In this document: positions 25,905 through 35,821 of the stretch, piece by piece
Layout of the letters: each line of letters starts with the position of its first letter
Position numbering within the stretch: the stretch's first letter is position 1
Assembly (NCBI RefSeq): GCF_013761175.1
Contig: NZ_JACDUR010000009.1
Coordinates: 248,001 to 312,000 of the forward strand
Origin: Nonomuraea soli
GTDB taxonomy: Bacteria; Actinomycetota; Actinomycetes; Streptosporangiales; Streptosporangiaceae
Length of the DNA stretch: 64,000 nucleotides
Direction of reading: 5' to 3'
The notes under the pieces: generated by a model
The model's input: only the letters and a program-made list of their open reading frames with translations
What the model was told of the DNA's origin: nothing
Database searches by the model: none
Made by a program: the position numbers and the translations under genes

Positions 25905-26789
25905 CTAGGAGCGAGCGACGAACGCGGCGACGTGGCGGCCCAGATCGGCGCCGGCGTCCTCCTGGAGGAAATGACCGGCTCCCGCGATGACCGGGTGCTC
26001 GACCCCCTGCGCGCCGCGCATCGTGCGCTTCAGGATCGGCGCCATGCCGCCGGTGATGGGATCGCTGTCGGAGAAGGCCACCAGGAAGGGCCGGTCGAGC
26101 TCGGTGAGGACCTGCCAGGCCGCGCGGTTGGCGGGCGCGGCGGGGTCGTCGGGCGTGGTGGGCACCAGGCCGGGCATCGCCTTCGGGCCGGCCTTGAAGC
26201 TCTCGTCGGGGAACGGCGCGTCGTAGGCGCGCAACACGTCATCGGAGAGCCGGGTCTTGCAGCCCGCCTGGACAAATCTCGCGATATCCAGATTTTTCGC
26301 GTTCTGTATGGCACCGCGGAACTGATGCCACGTCTCCGGCATCGGGATGTCTCCGGTCGGCAGGCCGGTGTTGGCCGCCACGATCCTGGCCACCCGCTCC
26401 GGATGCTCGGCCGCCACGCGCAGCCCGATCAGCCCGCCCCAGTCCTGCCCCAGCACCGTCATCCCGTCGAGGCCCAGGTGGTCGAGCAGCAGGCTCCTGG
26501 TCCACTCCACATGTCCGGCGTAGGTGTGGTCGGCCGGGTCGGCGGGCTTGTCGGAGCGGCCGAACCCGATCAGGTCGGGCACGATCACCCGCAGCCCCTT
26601 CAGCTCCGCGATCACGTGCCGGTAGAGGAAGGACCAGCTCGGCTCGCCGTGCAGCAGCACCACCGGCTCCCCTGCGCCCTCGTCGAGGTAGGCCATCCGC
26701 AGCCCGTCGCCCACCTCGGCGTAGCGCGGCTCGTAGGCGAAGTCGGGCAGGCCGGAGAATCGCTCGTCCGGAGTGCGGAGGATGCGCAT
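25905..26789 (-). CDS. Haloalkane dehalogenase-family alpha/beta hydrolase
   Basis: 294 aa. The chain carries HGEPSWSFLYR (oxyanion region), the nucleophile elbow GQDWGG (Asp116 followed by Trp117), a catalytic-type acid near Asp243 (FSDSDPITGG) and His273 (GAGHFLQED). This set is diagnostic of the DhlA/DhmA-type haloalkane dehalogenases, which convert halogenated alkanes to alcohols and halide. Real substrates of chromosomal members are usually unknown. The gene starts 12 bp after the TPR-collagen gene and may be co-transcribed with it. No ribosome-binding site is obvious at the ATG. Confidence 0.88.
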   Translation of the reverse strand: MRILRTPDERFSGLPDFAYEPRYAEVGDGLRMAYLDEGAGEPVVLLHGEPSWSFLYRHVIAELKGLRVIVPDLIGFGRSDKPADPADHTYAGHVEWTRSLLLDHLGLDGMTVLGQDWGGLIGLRVAAEHPERVARIVAANTGLPTGDIPMPETWHQFRGAIQNAKNLDIARFVQAGCKTRLSDDVLRAYDAPFPDESFKAGPKAMPGLVPTTPDDPAAPANRAAWQVLTELDRPFLVAFSDSDPITGGMAPILKRTMRGAQGVEHPVIAGAGHFLQEDAGADLGRHVAAFVARS

Positions 26790-26800
26790 AGAACAAGATT

Positions 26801-29332
26801 CTAGCGACGCTGGTGCCTCCCGGGGAACTCACTCACCAGCACCTGCTTGGGCGTCACCCGCAGCATGTCGCCCTCGGGAACGGCCACACCCCGCACCTCC
26901 ACCCAGTAGCGCCTGCGCAGCGTGTCGGCCGCGAACACCGCCACCCTCGGATCCCTCCCGACCGCCTCCCACACCTCCTGGCCGGCGATCAGCCGCAGCT
27001 CGCCCAGGGCGCTGATCGAACCGGTGACACCCACCACCCGTGGGCCCTGCGGCTCGCCGTACGCCAGGACCACGCCCCTGGCGTACGCGAACGCCTGCCG
27101 TACCTGCGGGCCGAGGGACACCGACGCGCGGGCCTCGCCGTCGAGCCGGTCCTCGCACATCAGCAACGACGGCCGCCACGGGCCGGGCGCGCCACGCCAC
27201 CACGCCCGCGCCGCGCGGACCACGAAGACCAGCACCACCGCCGCCTTCGCGCCCAGCCCGACACGCCACCCCCACACCCAGGCCGTCAGCCCGCCCGCCG
27301 CGCACCCCGCGCCCGCCACCACCAGCAGGCCGTACGCCACCGTCAGCCACCGGTCGCCCTGCGCGCCGTCGCCCTTCCTGACCGTCCTGATCAAGACGTA
27401 CGGCACAGCGAGCGCCACCACGGCCCCCCGCGGATCCACCGTCACCGCTCCCGCCGTCAGCGCCAGCTGGGCCGACCAGGCCCTTCCCACCAGGATCCAG
27501 CGGGTCACCACGGCGTTGCGCCGCGCCATCCGCTCCTGCGGCACCAGGGCGAACTGCTCCAGCGCCCGGCCCGCACGGCCACGCCACGTCTCGGCCAGCA
27601 GCCGCAACAACGCCAGCGCGGGCCAGCCCAGCACCACGATTCCCGCCAGCCCCGCCCACAGCGGATCCAGCACCGGGTCCAGGCCCGTCACCGGCAGGAC
27701 CAGCCAGGCCGCGAACGCCACCACCGACAACACCGCCGAGGCCACCGACGTGCCCAGCCACGGATCCCGCGCCACCATCGCCGGGACGTACGGCCAGACG
27801 GCCACCCTCCTGGCCTGCCTGATCGTCACCGGCACCAGCGCCACCAGCACCGCGACCCCGGCCAGCCTGGCCGGCCCGCCACGATCGAACCCCAGCGCCG
27901 CCACGGCCACCGCCAGCGTCGTCACCGCCAGGAGCAGCCTGACCTGGCGGCTCCACCCCTCCAGCGCGCGCCGGCTCCGGCCCGTCAGGCGCGGATCGAC
28001 CGGCCACGCCGGGTCGTGGTGCGCTCTGGAGCGCTCCCATCGCAGGAGCGCCAGGCCCAGGTTGATGCGCGCCTGCACGTGGCCGGCGGTGGGCGGCCGC
28101 CCGTCCGGAGCCCCTCGCCGGCTCCGGACACCTCGCCAACCGCCCCACCCGGCACCCCCTGGGGGCCCGGGCGGCCCTTTGGAGCCCCGCCCGGCGCCTC
28201 TTGGGGAGTCGGGTGGCCCCTTGGAGCCCCGCCCGGCGCCCCTTGGGGAGTCGGGTGGCCCCTTGGAGGGGGCCGGGGGCACCCCTGAGGCCCCCGGCCC
28301 TCCCCTCGGGCCACCTGGCGGCACGCCCACCGGCCCCGCGGGCGCACCACCAGGCTGTCTCGGGGTGCCGGGCGTTTCGGACCGTTCCGACGCGCCGTGA
28401 GGCGACCGCCTCCCTGGCCCCCGCACTCGCGGCTCACCACGCGGATGCGGCGGGCGCTGTCCGGGCGGGCGCGGGTCAGGCGGGCGCGGGTCCAGGGGCT
28501 CGTAGTCGCCCGGTGCCGGGCGCTGCGCCGGGACACCGGGCCACTGGACGCCCGGTGGATCGTCACTCGGCCAGGCGCGCCGCCCCTGCCCGCCGGCCGC
28601 GCCCCCTCGGCCACCCGCCGAACCACCGGACCCCGCCCCTCGGCCTTCGCCACGCGCAGGGCCCCGGCCGCCGGGGGCGCCGCGCCGATCGCGGGTGCCG
28701 GTGTCGGGTGGGCCGGTGACTCCGGGCGCGCCCTGAGAGCCGGGCGAGTCTGCTGAGCCAGCCGACCTCGGGGAGCCAGGCGAGCCCGACGACCCCGGCA
28801 AGCCCGGGGAGCCCGGGGGGCCGGGCAGGCCGGATCGTCCCAAGGGGCCCGGAAAGCCGCGTGGCCCCGCCCCTCCCCCGTCCCCGGACGCCGCGGCGAG
28901 TGCCGCCAGGTAGCCCTCCACCGCCTCCCGGTGTTCCCCACGCACCAGCGCCAGGTCCGCCAGCAGCACCAGTGGGTCCGGTTCCTCCGGGGCGAAGCGG
29001 GCGGCCAGGACGGCGTGGGACAGCGCCTCCTCCCAGTGCCCTGGTTCGTGCCGCAGCGCGGAGGCCAGGCGCAGGCGGGCGGGCCAGGAGCCGGGCGCCA
29101 GCCGTACGGCTTCGCGGGCGGGGGCGATGGCGTCGGTGCCGCGCCCGAGCCGGGTGAGGGCGAGGCTGACGAGCCGCTGCCCCCATTCGTTGAGCGGGTC
29201 CAGGTCGACGGCGGCGGTGGCGGCACGGAGCGCGGCCTCGGGGCGGCCGGTGTTCAGGCTGATGACGGCCAGGTCGCACCAGGCACGCGGGTTGTCGGGC
29301 TCGTCGTCCTCCTCGGTCCCGTCAGCGCCCAT
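26801..29332 (-). CDS. TPR / collagen-like / multi-pass membrane protein
   Basis: 843 aa; the ATG at 29332 has no clear Shine-Dalgarno, so the exact start is uncertain. Residues about 15-145 are TPR-like. Residues 156-188 hold eleven consecutive G-X-Y triplets (GFPGPLGRSGLPGPPGSPG), with four more near 198-209. A Gly/Pro/Arg-rich, low-complexity stretch follows to about 425 and contains a duplicated 14-residue unit (SKGPPDSPRGAGRG). A hydrophobic half (about 480-760) has several membrane segments, and a soluble end (YWVEVRGVAVPEGDMLRVTP) follows. Function is not recognised. The layout suggests a scaffold or cell-envelope protein. It lies directly upstream of the haloalkane dehalogenase. Confidence 0.72.
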   Translation of the reverse strand: MGADGTEEDDEPDNPRAWCDLAVISLNTGRPEAALRAATAAVDLDPLNEWGQRLVSLALTRLGRGTDAIAPAREAVRLAPGSWPARLRLASALRHEPGHWEEALSHAVLAARFAPEEPDPLVLLADLALVRGEHREAVEGYLAALAAASGDGGGAGPRGFPGPLGRSGLPGPPGSPGLPGSSGSPGSPRSAGSADSPGSQGAPGVTGPPDTGTRDRRGAPGGRGPARGEGRGAGSGGSAGGRGGAAGGQGRRAWPSDDPPGVQWPGVPAQRPAPGDYEPLDPRPPDPRPPGQRPPHPRGEPRVRGPGRRSPHGASERSETPGTPRQPGGAPAGPVGVPPGGPRGGPGASGVPPAPSKGPPDSPRGAGRGSKGPPDSPRGAGRGSKGPPGPPGGAGWGGWRGVRSRRGAPDGRPPTAGHVQARINLGLALLRWERSRAHHDPAWPVDPRLTGRSRRALEGWSRQVRLLLAVTTLAVAVAALGFDRGGPARLAGVAVLVALVPVTIRQARRVAVWPYVPAMVARDPWLGTSVASAVLSVVAFAAWLVLPVTGLDPVLDPLWAGLAGIVVLGWPALALLRLLAETWRGRAGRALEQFALVPQERMARRNAVVTRWILVGRAWSAQLALTAGAVTVDPRGAVVALAVPYVLIRTVRKGDGAQGDRWLTVAYGLLVVAGAGCAAGGLTAWVWGWRVGLGAKAAVVLVFVVRAARAWWRGAPGPWRPSLLMCEDRLDGEARASVSLGPQVRQAFAYARGVVLAYGEPQGPRVVGVTGSISALGELRLIAGQEVWEAVGRDPRVAVFAADTLRRRYWVEVRGVAVPEGDMLRVTPKQVLVSEFPGRHQRR
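28174..28271. repeat. 42-bp tandem repeat inside the low-complexity tract
   Basis: Two 42-bp units (28174-28215 and 28216-28257) differ at about two positions, and a partial third unit follows. They encode the repeated SKGPPDSPRGAGRG motif of the TPR/collagen-like protein. The in-frame length means copy number can change without breaking the gene. Confidence 0.85.
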
Positions 29333-29388
29333 GAATTCATGATCGCCCCGGGAGGAAACGATGCATAGATCCCGACATATGCCTGTAT

Positions 29389-29400
29389 CTCTCTAGAGAG
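29389..29400. promoter_or_regulatory. 12-bp perfect palindrome upstream of MFS gene
   Basis: CTCTCTAGAGAG is a perfect palindrome in the 195-bp gap between the divergent TPR-collagen and MFS genes, about 128 bp before the MFS start. It could be an operator, but no regulator gene is adjacent. Confidence 0.4.
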
Positions 29401-29527
29401 GTGGATCGCTCGATCCGGCTGTGCCGAGGGGTGGCTATCGCCTAAGCTGCCACGCAAGCCGGGGCCGCCAGGCCCACGACGCCTGGGCCGTCAGGCCGGG
29501 CATGACCGCCGAGCAGGAGGAGTGGCC

Positions 29528-31051
29528 GTGACCCTTGTGGCCGCACCGACGACCCGGCGTCCCCCGGTGGCGCACAGGAGCAGGTGGGCGGTGCTCGTCC
29601 TGCTCTGCACGAGCCTGTTGCTGATCACCGTCGACGCGACGGTGCTCCACATCGCCGTCCCCGCGCTGACCGCGGCGCTGCAGCCGTCGGCGGTCCAGCT
29701 GCTCTGGATCATCGACGTCTACTCCCTGGTCGTGGCGCCGCTACTGATCATGTTCGGCGCCCTGGGCGACCGCTATGGCAGGAAGCCGCTGGTCCTGGCC
29801 GGTCTGGCGGTGTTCGGCGTCGCGTCGGCCGCCGCCGCGGCCGCTCCGAACGCCGCCATGCTGATCCTGGCCAGAGCGCTGCTCGGCGTGGGCGGGGCGA
29901 TGATCATGCCCGCCACGCTCTCGATCATCCGTCAGGTCTTCACCGACCGGCGCGAGCGCGCGATCGCCCTGGGCGTCTGGAGCGCGGTCGCCGCGGCGGG
30001 CGCGGCCGTCGGACCGCTGATCGGCGGCCTGCTGGTGGGCATCTGGTGGGGTGCGGTCTTCCTCATCAACGTGCCGATCCTGCTGGTGCTGCTCCCCGCC
30101 GCCGCGCGCCTGCTGCCCGACAGCACCAGGCGGCGCGCGCGGGGCTGGGACTCCCTGAGCGCCGTGCTGTCGGTCGCGGGCATCCTGGCCGTGGCGTTCG
30201 GGCTGAAGGAGGCCGGCTCCGGCCACCTGCTGCCGCTCTCCTTCTCCCTGTTCATCGCGGCGCTGGGCGTGGCGCTGCTGGTGTGGTTCGTGCGCCGCCA
30301 GCAGACCAGGCCGGAGCCTCTGCTCGACCTGAGCCTGTTCCGCAGCCGGTCCTTCGCCACCGGCGTGGCGGGCGTGCTGCTGGGCGTCTTCGCGCTGGTG
30401 GGGCTGCAGCTGATGCTGGCCCAGTACCTCCAGCTCGTTCTCGGCGACAGCCCCTCCCAGGCCGCGGTCCGCATGCTGCCGCTGGTGCTGGCGGCGATCT
30501 CGGGCGGCCTCATCGCCGCCCACCTGCTGCCCAGGCTGGGCATGCGCGCCACCATGAGCGGCGGGCTCGGCCTGGTGGCGCTCTCGCTGACCCCGACACT
30601 CGGCTGGGGCGTCGAGGGCCACCCGGTGATGCTGGCGTTGTGCTTCATCGGCATCGGCTTCGGCGTGCAGGTCGCCTTGCTGGCCGCCTCCGACACGATC
30701 ATGTCCTCGGTTCCCGAGCCGAAGGCCGGTGGCGCGGCCGCCATCGAGGAGACCGCCTACGAGCTCGGCGCCGGCATGGGGGTGGCGGTGCTCGGCACGA
30801 TCACCACGATCTCCTACGCCCCGGCGCTGCACCCCGTCCCCGGCGTGAAGCCCACCGACATGGATCAGGCCAGGCAGTCTCTGGCCAGCGCCAAGGCCGT
30901 GGCCGACCAGGTCGGCGGCACGCCGGGCCACGCGTTGATGGAGGCCGCCCGATGGGCGTTCGTCAACGCCCTGCACACCACCGTGGTGGTGAGCGTCGTC
31001 CTGTTGGGCGCCACAGCCGTGGCCGTCGCCATGCTGCTCAGGCGTGATTGA
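29528..31051 (+). CDS. MFS drug-efflux transporter (DHA2 / QacA-like, 14 TM)
   Basis: 507 aa from the GTG at 29528, chosen because AGGAGG at 29516-29521 leaves a normal spacer; a GTG at 29522 directly abuts it. The protein has about 14 membrane segments. The motif A loop reads GALGDRYGRKPLVLAG, and motif C-like glycine-rich segments follow (GVGGAMIMPATLSIIRQVF). It matches SmvA/QacA-type proton-driven exporters of cationic drugs. The DoxX gene follows at 22 bp and is probably co-transcribed. Confidence 0.9.
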   Translation: MTLVAAPTTRRPPVAHRSRWAVLVLLCTSLLLITVDATVLHIAVPALTAALQPSAVQLLWIIDVYSLVVAPLLIMFGALGDRYGRKPLVLAGLAVFGVASAAAAAAPNAAMLILARALLGVGGAMIMPATLSIIRQVFTDRRERAIALGVWSAVAAAGAAVGPLIGGLLVGIWWGAVFLINVPILLVLLPAAARLLPDSTRRRARGWDSLSAVLSVAGILAVAFGLKEAGSGHLLPLSFSLFIAALGVALLVWFVRRQQTRPEPLLDLSLFRSRSFATGVAGVLLGVFALVGLQLMLAQYLQLVLGDSPSQAAVRMLPLVLAAISGGLIAAHLLPRLGMRATMSGGLGLVALSLTPTLGWGVEGHPVMLALCFIGIGFGVQVALLAASDTIMSSVPEPKAGGAAAIEETAYELGAGMGVAVLGTITTISYAPALHPVPGVKPTDMDQARQSLASAKAVADQVGGTPGHALMEAARWAFVNALHTTVVVSVVLLGATAVAVAMLLRRD

Positions 31052-31073
31052 ACCAGTCATATAAGGGCAAAAG

Positions 31074-31793
31074 ATGACCGTGAAGCAGGCCCTCCACGAC
31101 ATCGCCTCGCTCGTCGCCCGATTAGGGGTCGGCGGGATCTTCTTCGCGAACGGCTGGCTGAAGCTGGAAGAAGGTCTGCGCGCCACCGGGCGGCGTTTCG
31201 CCGAACAGGGCGCGCCAGCACCCGACATCTGGGCGACCGTCACGATGATGACGGAGCTGATCGGCGGTGCGTTACTGATCGCAGGACTGGTCGTCTCGGT
31301 GACCGGTCTGGTGCTCTTCGTCGAAGCCCTGGCGGTCTTCCTGATCGCCCGTCCGCTCAACCCCGTCGACCTCAACGAGATCATCCTGCTCGGGGTCGCC
31401 GCGCTGCTGCTGGCGGTCGTGGGCGCCGGGCGGATCTCGGTCGACCACATGGTGGTGATCCGGCGCAGGGAATCGGCGGCCGAGGCGGAGTTCGCGGCCG
31501 ACCGCGACGCCGACGCCGTCATCGACTCGCTGCGCGAGCCCGACGATCCGCGCCGGGCCTCCCCGAAGGAGCAGCCTCCTGAGGAGTCGCCGCCGACCGT
31601 GGAGTCCCCGCGTCCGCCCAGGCAGCGGCGCACCGGTGAGAGCCGCAAGCCCGACGAGTTCCGCGCGGAGGATCCAGGGCTGGAGGACACCGCCCCGCAC
31701 CCTCTGCCCGCCGACAAGCCCGCTCCGGGCGACACCCTGGTGGCCGGGCGCAAGAAGCCGTCGACCAGGACGAGGACCAAGACGGACGAGTGA
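31074..31793 (+). CDS. DoxX-family membrane protein with charged C-terminal tail
   Basis: 239 aa. Residues 1-128 form a four-helix DoxX-type membrane domain (ARLGVGGIFFANGWLKLEEG, MMTELIGGALLIAGLVV). The remaining 110 residues are hydrophilic, rich in Pro, Arg and Glu, and likely disordered. DoxX relatives act in redox or thiol stress at the membrane in mycobacteria; here only family membership is clear. The tail is longer than usual. It sits downstream of the MFS exporter and is followed by a strong hairpin. Confidence 0.85.
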   Translation: MTVKQALHDIASLVARLGVGGIFFANGWLKLEEGLRATGRRFAEQGAPAPDIWATVTMMTELIGGALLIAGLVVSVTGLVLFVEALAVFLIARPLNPVDLNEIILLGVAALLLAVVGAGRISVDHMVVIRRRESAAEAEFAADRDADAVIDSLREPDDPRRASPKEQPPEESPPTVESPRPPRQRRTGESRKPDEFRAEDPGLEDTAPHPLPADKPAPGDTLVAGRKKPSTRTRTKTDE

Positions 31794-31810
31794 GCGAGGG
31801 CAACAAAAAA

Positions 31811-31831
31811 GGCGGGGAGAAACTCCCTGCC
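31811..31831. terminator. Terminator hairpin after the MFS-DoxX operon
   Basis: GGCGGGGAG pairs with CTCCCTGCC (one G-T wobble) around a 3-base loop. A run of six A precedes it, so it would also work as a terminator on the opposite strand. Confidence 0.75.
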
Positions 31832-31933
31832 ACTTTCAAGCTATAGCGCACCCCGGGGCTTGCGGCAAGCCCCCCGTCGTGTCGCAGGATGGACGGCCGA
31901 GGCCACAACCTGCGACAACGGGAGGTTCGCACG

Positions 31934-33152
<1,219 letters not shown>

Positions 33153-33163
<11 letters not shown>

Positions 33164-34079
33164 CGGCGGCCAGGTGGCGCCGGGAGCGCGGGCGGATGAG
33201 CCCCTGGGTGACGGCGATGGCCCCCAGCACGATCAACGCGCCGACCGGCTGGTTCCACGACAGGCTCTCCCCCAGGAAGACCACCCCGGAGACGGTGGCG
33301 AAGACCGGCAGCAGGTAGGTGACGGTGGAGGTCGTGGTCACTCCCGCGCGGGCCTGGACCCAGTAGAGCAGCAGGTAGGCCAGCCCCGTGCCCAGGCCGC
33401 CGAGGGCGAGCAGGCTCCACCACACGGGAGCGGGGACGCTGAGGTCGACCAGCGGCACGCCCGCGACAAGCGTGATCACGGCCAGCTGCACGGTGCCGCT
33501 GACCAGCTGGCCGGTGGCGAGCACCATGGGCGGTTCCGACCGGCGGCCGGTCAGGAAGCGTCCCATGTAGGCGCCGCCGACGCCGTAGCTGGCCGCGGCG
33601 CCGAAGCAGGCGAGGCTGCCTGCCAGCTGCCCGCCCTGGAGCGGCTGCCAGACGCCGAGCACGACCATGACGCCGGCGAAGCCCAGGCCGAGTCCGGTCA
33701 TCCGGGCGGCGGTGGCCTTCTCGGAGCCGAGCAGCAGGGTGAAGGCGAGTGTGCAGAGCGGGGTCGTGGCATTCCAGATGGCGGCGACCACGGACGACAC
33801 GTACTGCTCGCCGTACCCGAACAGGGTGAACGGCACGGTCGTGGCCACGACGGAGACGACCTGGAAGTGGCCCCAGAGGCGGGGGTCGCGGGGCAGCGCG
33901 AGCCGTCGGGCGAACAGGACGACGAGCAGCACGCTCGCACCGATCAGCATGCGGCCGAAGGAGACCTGGAGGGGGTGGAGGGAGCCGACGGCGATCTTGA
34001 TGAAGAAGAAGCTGTTGCCCCAGATGGCCGCCAGCACGAGGAACGCCGGCAACCAACGCCCGACATGTGAGATTTGCAC
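33153..34079 (-). CDS. EamA/DMT-family transporter
   Basis: 308 aa from a GTG at 34079 with no clear ribosome-binding site. Ten hydrophobic segments form two five-helix EamA repeats (PAFLVLAAIWGNSFFFIKI at the start, VVFLGESLSWNQPVGALIVL near the end). Members of this family export amino acids or metabolites; the substrate is unknown. It lies downstream of sthA with a palindrome between them. Confidence 0.88.
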
Positions 34080-34115
34080 GGGTCAGGAGCGTAGCGATCC
34101 ATGGCTCCTCACTCG

Positions 34116-34131
34116 TAGGGAGTTCTCCCTA
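34116..34131. promoter_or_regulatory. Palindrome between sthA and the EamA gene
   Basis: TAGGGAGTTCTCCCTA has 7-bp perfect arms and a 2-base centre, 14 bases downstream of the sthA stop and 37 upstream of the EamA start. It may be an operator for the EamA gene. The two-base loop makes a terminator less likely. Confidence 0.45.
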
Positions 34132-34144
34132 TTTCGCCAGACGG

Positions 34145-35557
34145 TCAGCTCTGGTCCGCCGTGAGACGGGCGATGACCCGCATCTTGTTCATCGCGTCCA
34201 GCGCCGCGACCTTGTACGACTCGGCCAGCGTCGGATAGTTGAACACCGCGTTGACCAGGTAGTCGACGGTGCCGCCGCACCCCATCACGGTCTGGCCGAT
34301 GTGGACGAGCTCGGTGGCGCCGGTGCCGAAGACGTGGACGCCGAGCAGGCGCCGGTCCTCCGAGGAGACCAGGAGCTTGAGCATGCCGTACGAGTCGCCG
34401 ATGATCTGGCCCCGGGCCAGCTCGCGGTAGCGGGAGATGCCGACCTCGAAGGGGATCTTGTCGCGGGTGAGGTCGTCCTCCGACTTCCCGACGAAGCTGA
34501 TCTCCGGGATCGTGTAGATCCCGATCGGCGGCAGGTCGCCCAGGCCCTCGACGGGTTCGCCGCAGGCGTGCTGGGCGGCCAGCCTGCCCTGTTCCATGGA
34601 GGTGGCGGCCAGCGCGGGGAAGCCGATGACGTCGCCGACGGCGTAGATGTGGGGCACGGCGGTGGCGTAGTTGGCGTCGACCGTGATGCGCCCCCGGGTG
34701 TCGGCCTCCAGGCCCGCGGCCTCCAGGCACAGCTCAGCCGTCTTGCCCTGGCGTCCGGCGGAGTACATCACGCAGTCGGCGGGGATCTTCTTGCCGCTCT
34801 CCAGGATCGTCAGCGCCACGCTCCCCCGCCGTTCGACGGCGGCCACATTCTCGCCGAAGCGGAAGGTGACGGCCAGGTCGCGCAGGTGGTACTTCAGCGC
34901 CTCGACGATCTCCAGGTCGCAGAACTCCAGCATGCGCTCGCGCCGCTCGACGACGGTGACCTTGGTGCCGAGGGCGGCGAACATGGAGGCGTACTCGATG
35001 CCGATGACGCCCGCGCCGACGACCACGAGCGTCTCGGGCACACGATCGAGGTGGAGGATGGCGTCGGAGTCGATGATGGTCCTGTCGTCGAAGTCGACGC
35101 TGCCCGGCCGGGCGGGCGAGGTGCCGGTCGCGATGATGATCTTCTCGGCGGTGACCTTGCGTTCCTCGTCCTCCTCGGAGGTGATGCCGATGGTGTGGGC
35201 GTCGAGGAAACGTCCGGTGCCCTGCAGCACGGTGACGCGGTTGCGGCCGAGCTGGCTGCGGATCACCTGGATCTCGCGGCCGATCACGTGTTGGGTGCGC
35301 ATGCCCAGGTCGGCGACGGTGATCTCTTCCTTGACCCGGTAGCTGGCGCCGTACAGCTCGCGCTGGTTGAGGCCGGTCAGGTAGAGCACGGCCTCGCGCA
35401 GCGTCTTGGAGGGGATCGTGCCGGTGTTGATGCACACGCCGCCGAGCATGTGCCGTTTCTCGACGATGGCGACCCGCCTGCCGAGCTTGGCCGCGGCGAT
35501 GGCCGCTTTCTGCCCGCCGGGGCCAGAACCGAGGACTAGGACGTCGAAGTCGGTCAC
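34145..35557 (-). CDS. sthA: Si-specific NAD(P)+ transhydrogenase (soluble)
   Basis: 470 aa. An FAD-binding GSGPGG lies at 11-16. The stretch GGVCINTGTIPSKTLREAVL holds Cys42 but lacks the second redox cysteine of dihydrolipoamide dehydrogenases; this is the mark of soluble transhydrogenases. The NAD-binding motif VVVGAGVIGIEYASMFAALG and the C-terminal dimerisation domain are complete. The enzyme balances NADH and NADPH in the cytosol. It starts 13 bp after the zinc-ribbon gene and is probably part of the run that begins with the secreted protein gene at 37385. Confidence 0.94.
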   Translation of the reverse strand: MTDFDVLVLGSGPGGQKAAIAAAKLGRRVAIVEKRHMLGGVCINTGTIPSKTLREAVLYLTGLNQRELYGASYRVKEEITVADLGMRTQHVIGREIQVIRSQLGRNRVTVLQGTGRFLDAHTIGITSEEDEERKVTAEKIIIATGTSPARPGSVDFDDRTIIDSDAILHLDRVPETLVVVGAGVIGIEYASMFAALGTKVTVVERRERMLEFCDLEIVEALKYHLRDLAVTFRFGENVAAVERRGSVALTILESGKKIPADCVMYSAGRQGKTAELCLEAAGLEADTRGRITVDANYATAVPHIYAVGDVIGFPALAATSMEQGRLAAQHACGEPVEGLGDLPPIGIYTIPEISFVGKSEDDLTRDKIPFEVGISRYRELARGQIIGDSYGMLKLLVSSEDRRLLGVHVFGTGATELVHIGQTVMGCGGTVDYLVNAVFNYPTLAESYKVAALDAMNKMRVIARLTADQS

Positions 35558-35569
35558 ATCGTCAGTGTG

Positions 35570-35821
35570 CTATGCCGATGCCTGGGCGGGAACCCTGTCG
35601 ACGATCGCGTTCGAGCCCGCCTCGCGCGCGCAGTGGGCGCAGCAGTACCAGGTGCGGTCCACCTCGACCCCGTGCCCGATGACCTTGGCTCCGCAGTGTT
35701 CGCAGATCGGCGCCATGGCCTGGATCGCGCACTGGAAGGAGTCGAAGGTGTGCACCACGCCCTGGGCGTGCACCTCGAAGCTCATGTCGTAGTCGTTTCC
35801 GCAGGTCTCGCAGGCAGCCAT
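35570..35821 (-). CDS. Small cysteine-rich zinc-ribbon protein
   Basis: 83 aa from the ATG at 35821, preceded by GGGAGG; an ATG one codon earlier is possible but sits too close. Cysteines occur at 4, 7, 31, 40, 43, 60, 61 and 64. They form CxxC pairs (CETCG, CEHCG, CAHC), so one or two zinc ribbons are likely. Actinobacteria commonly carry such proteins (often annotated prokaryotic metallothionein). A metal-buffering or regulatory role is possible but unproven. Its start overlaps the stop of the MFS gene. Confidence 0.85.
   Translation of the reverse strand: MAACETCGNDYDMSFEVHAQGVVHTFDSFQCAIQAMAPICEHCGAKVIGHGVEVDRTWYCCAHCAREAGSNAIVDRVPAQASA

Noticed and set aside
26813..28400. Long plus-strand open frames of about 490 codons opposite the TPR/collagen-like gene
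   Set aside because: They are Pro/Arg/His-rich shadows of a high-GC gene, lack ribosome-binding sites, and the minus-strand frame has recognisable domains.
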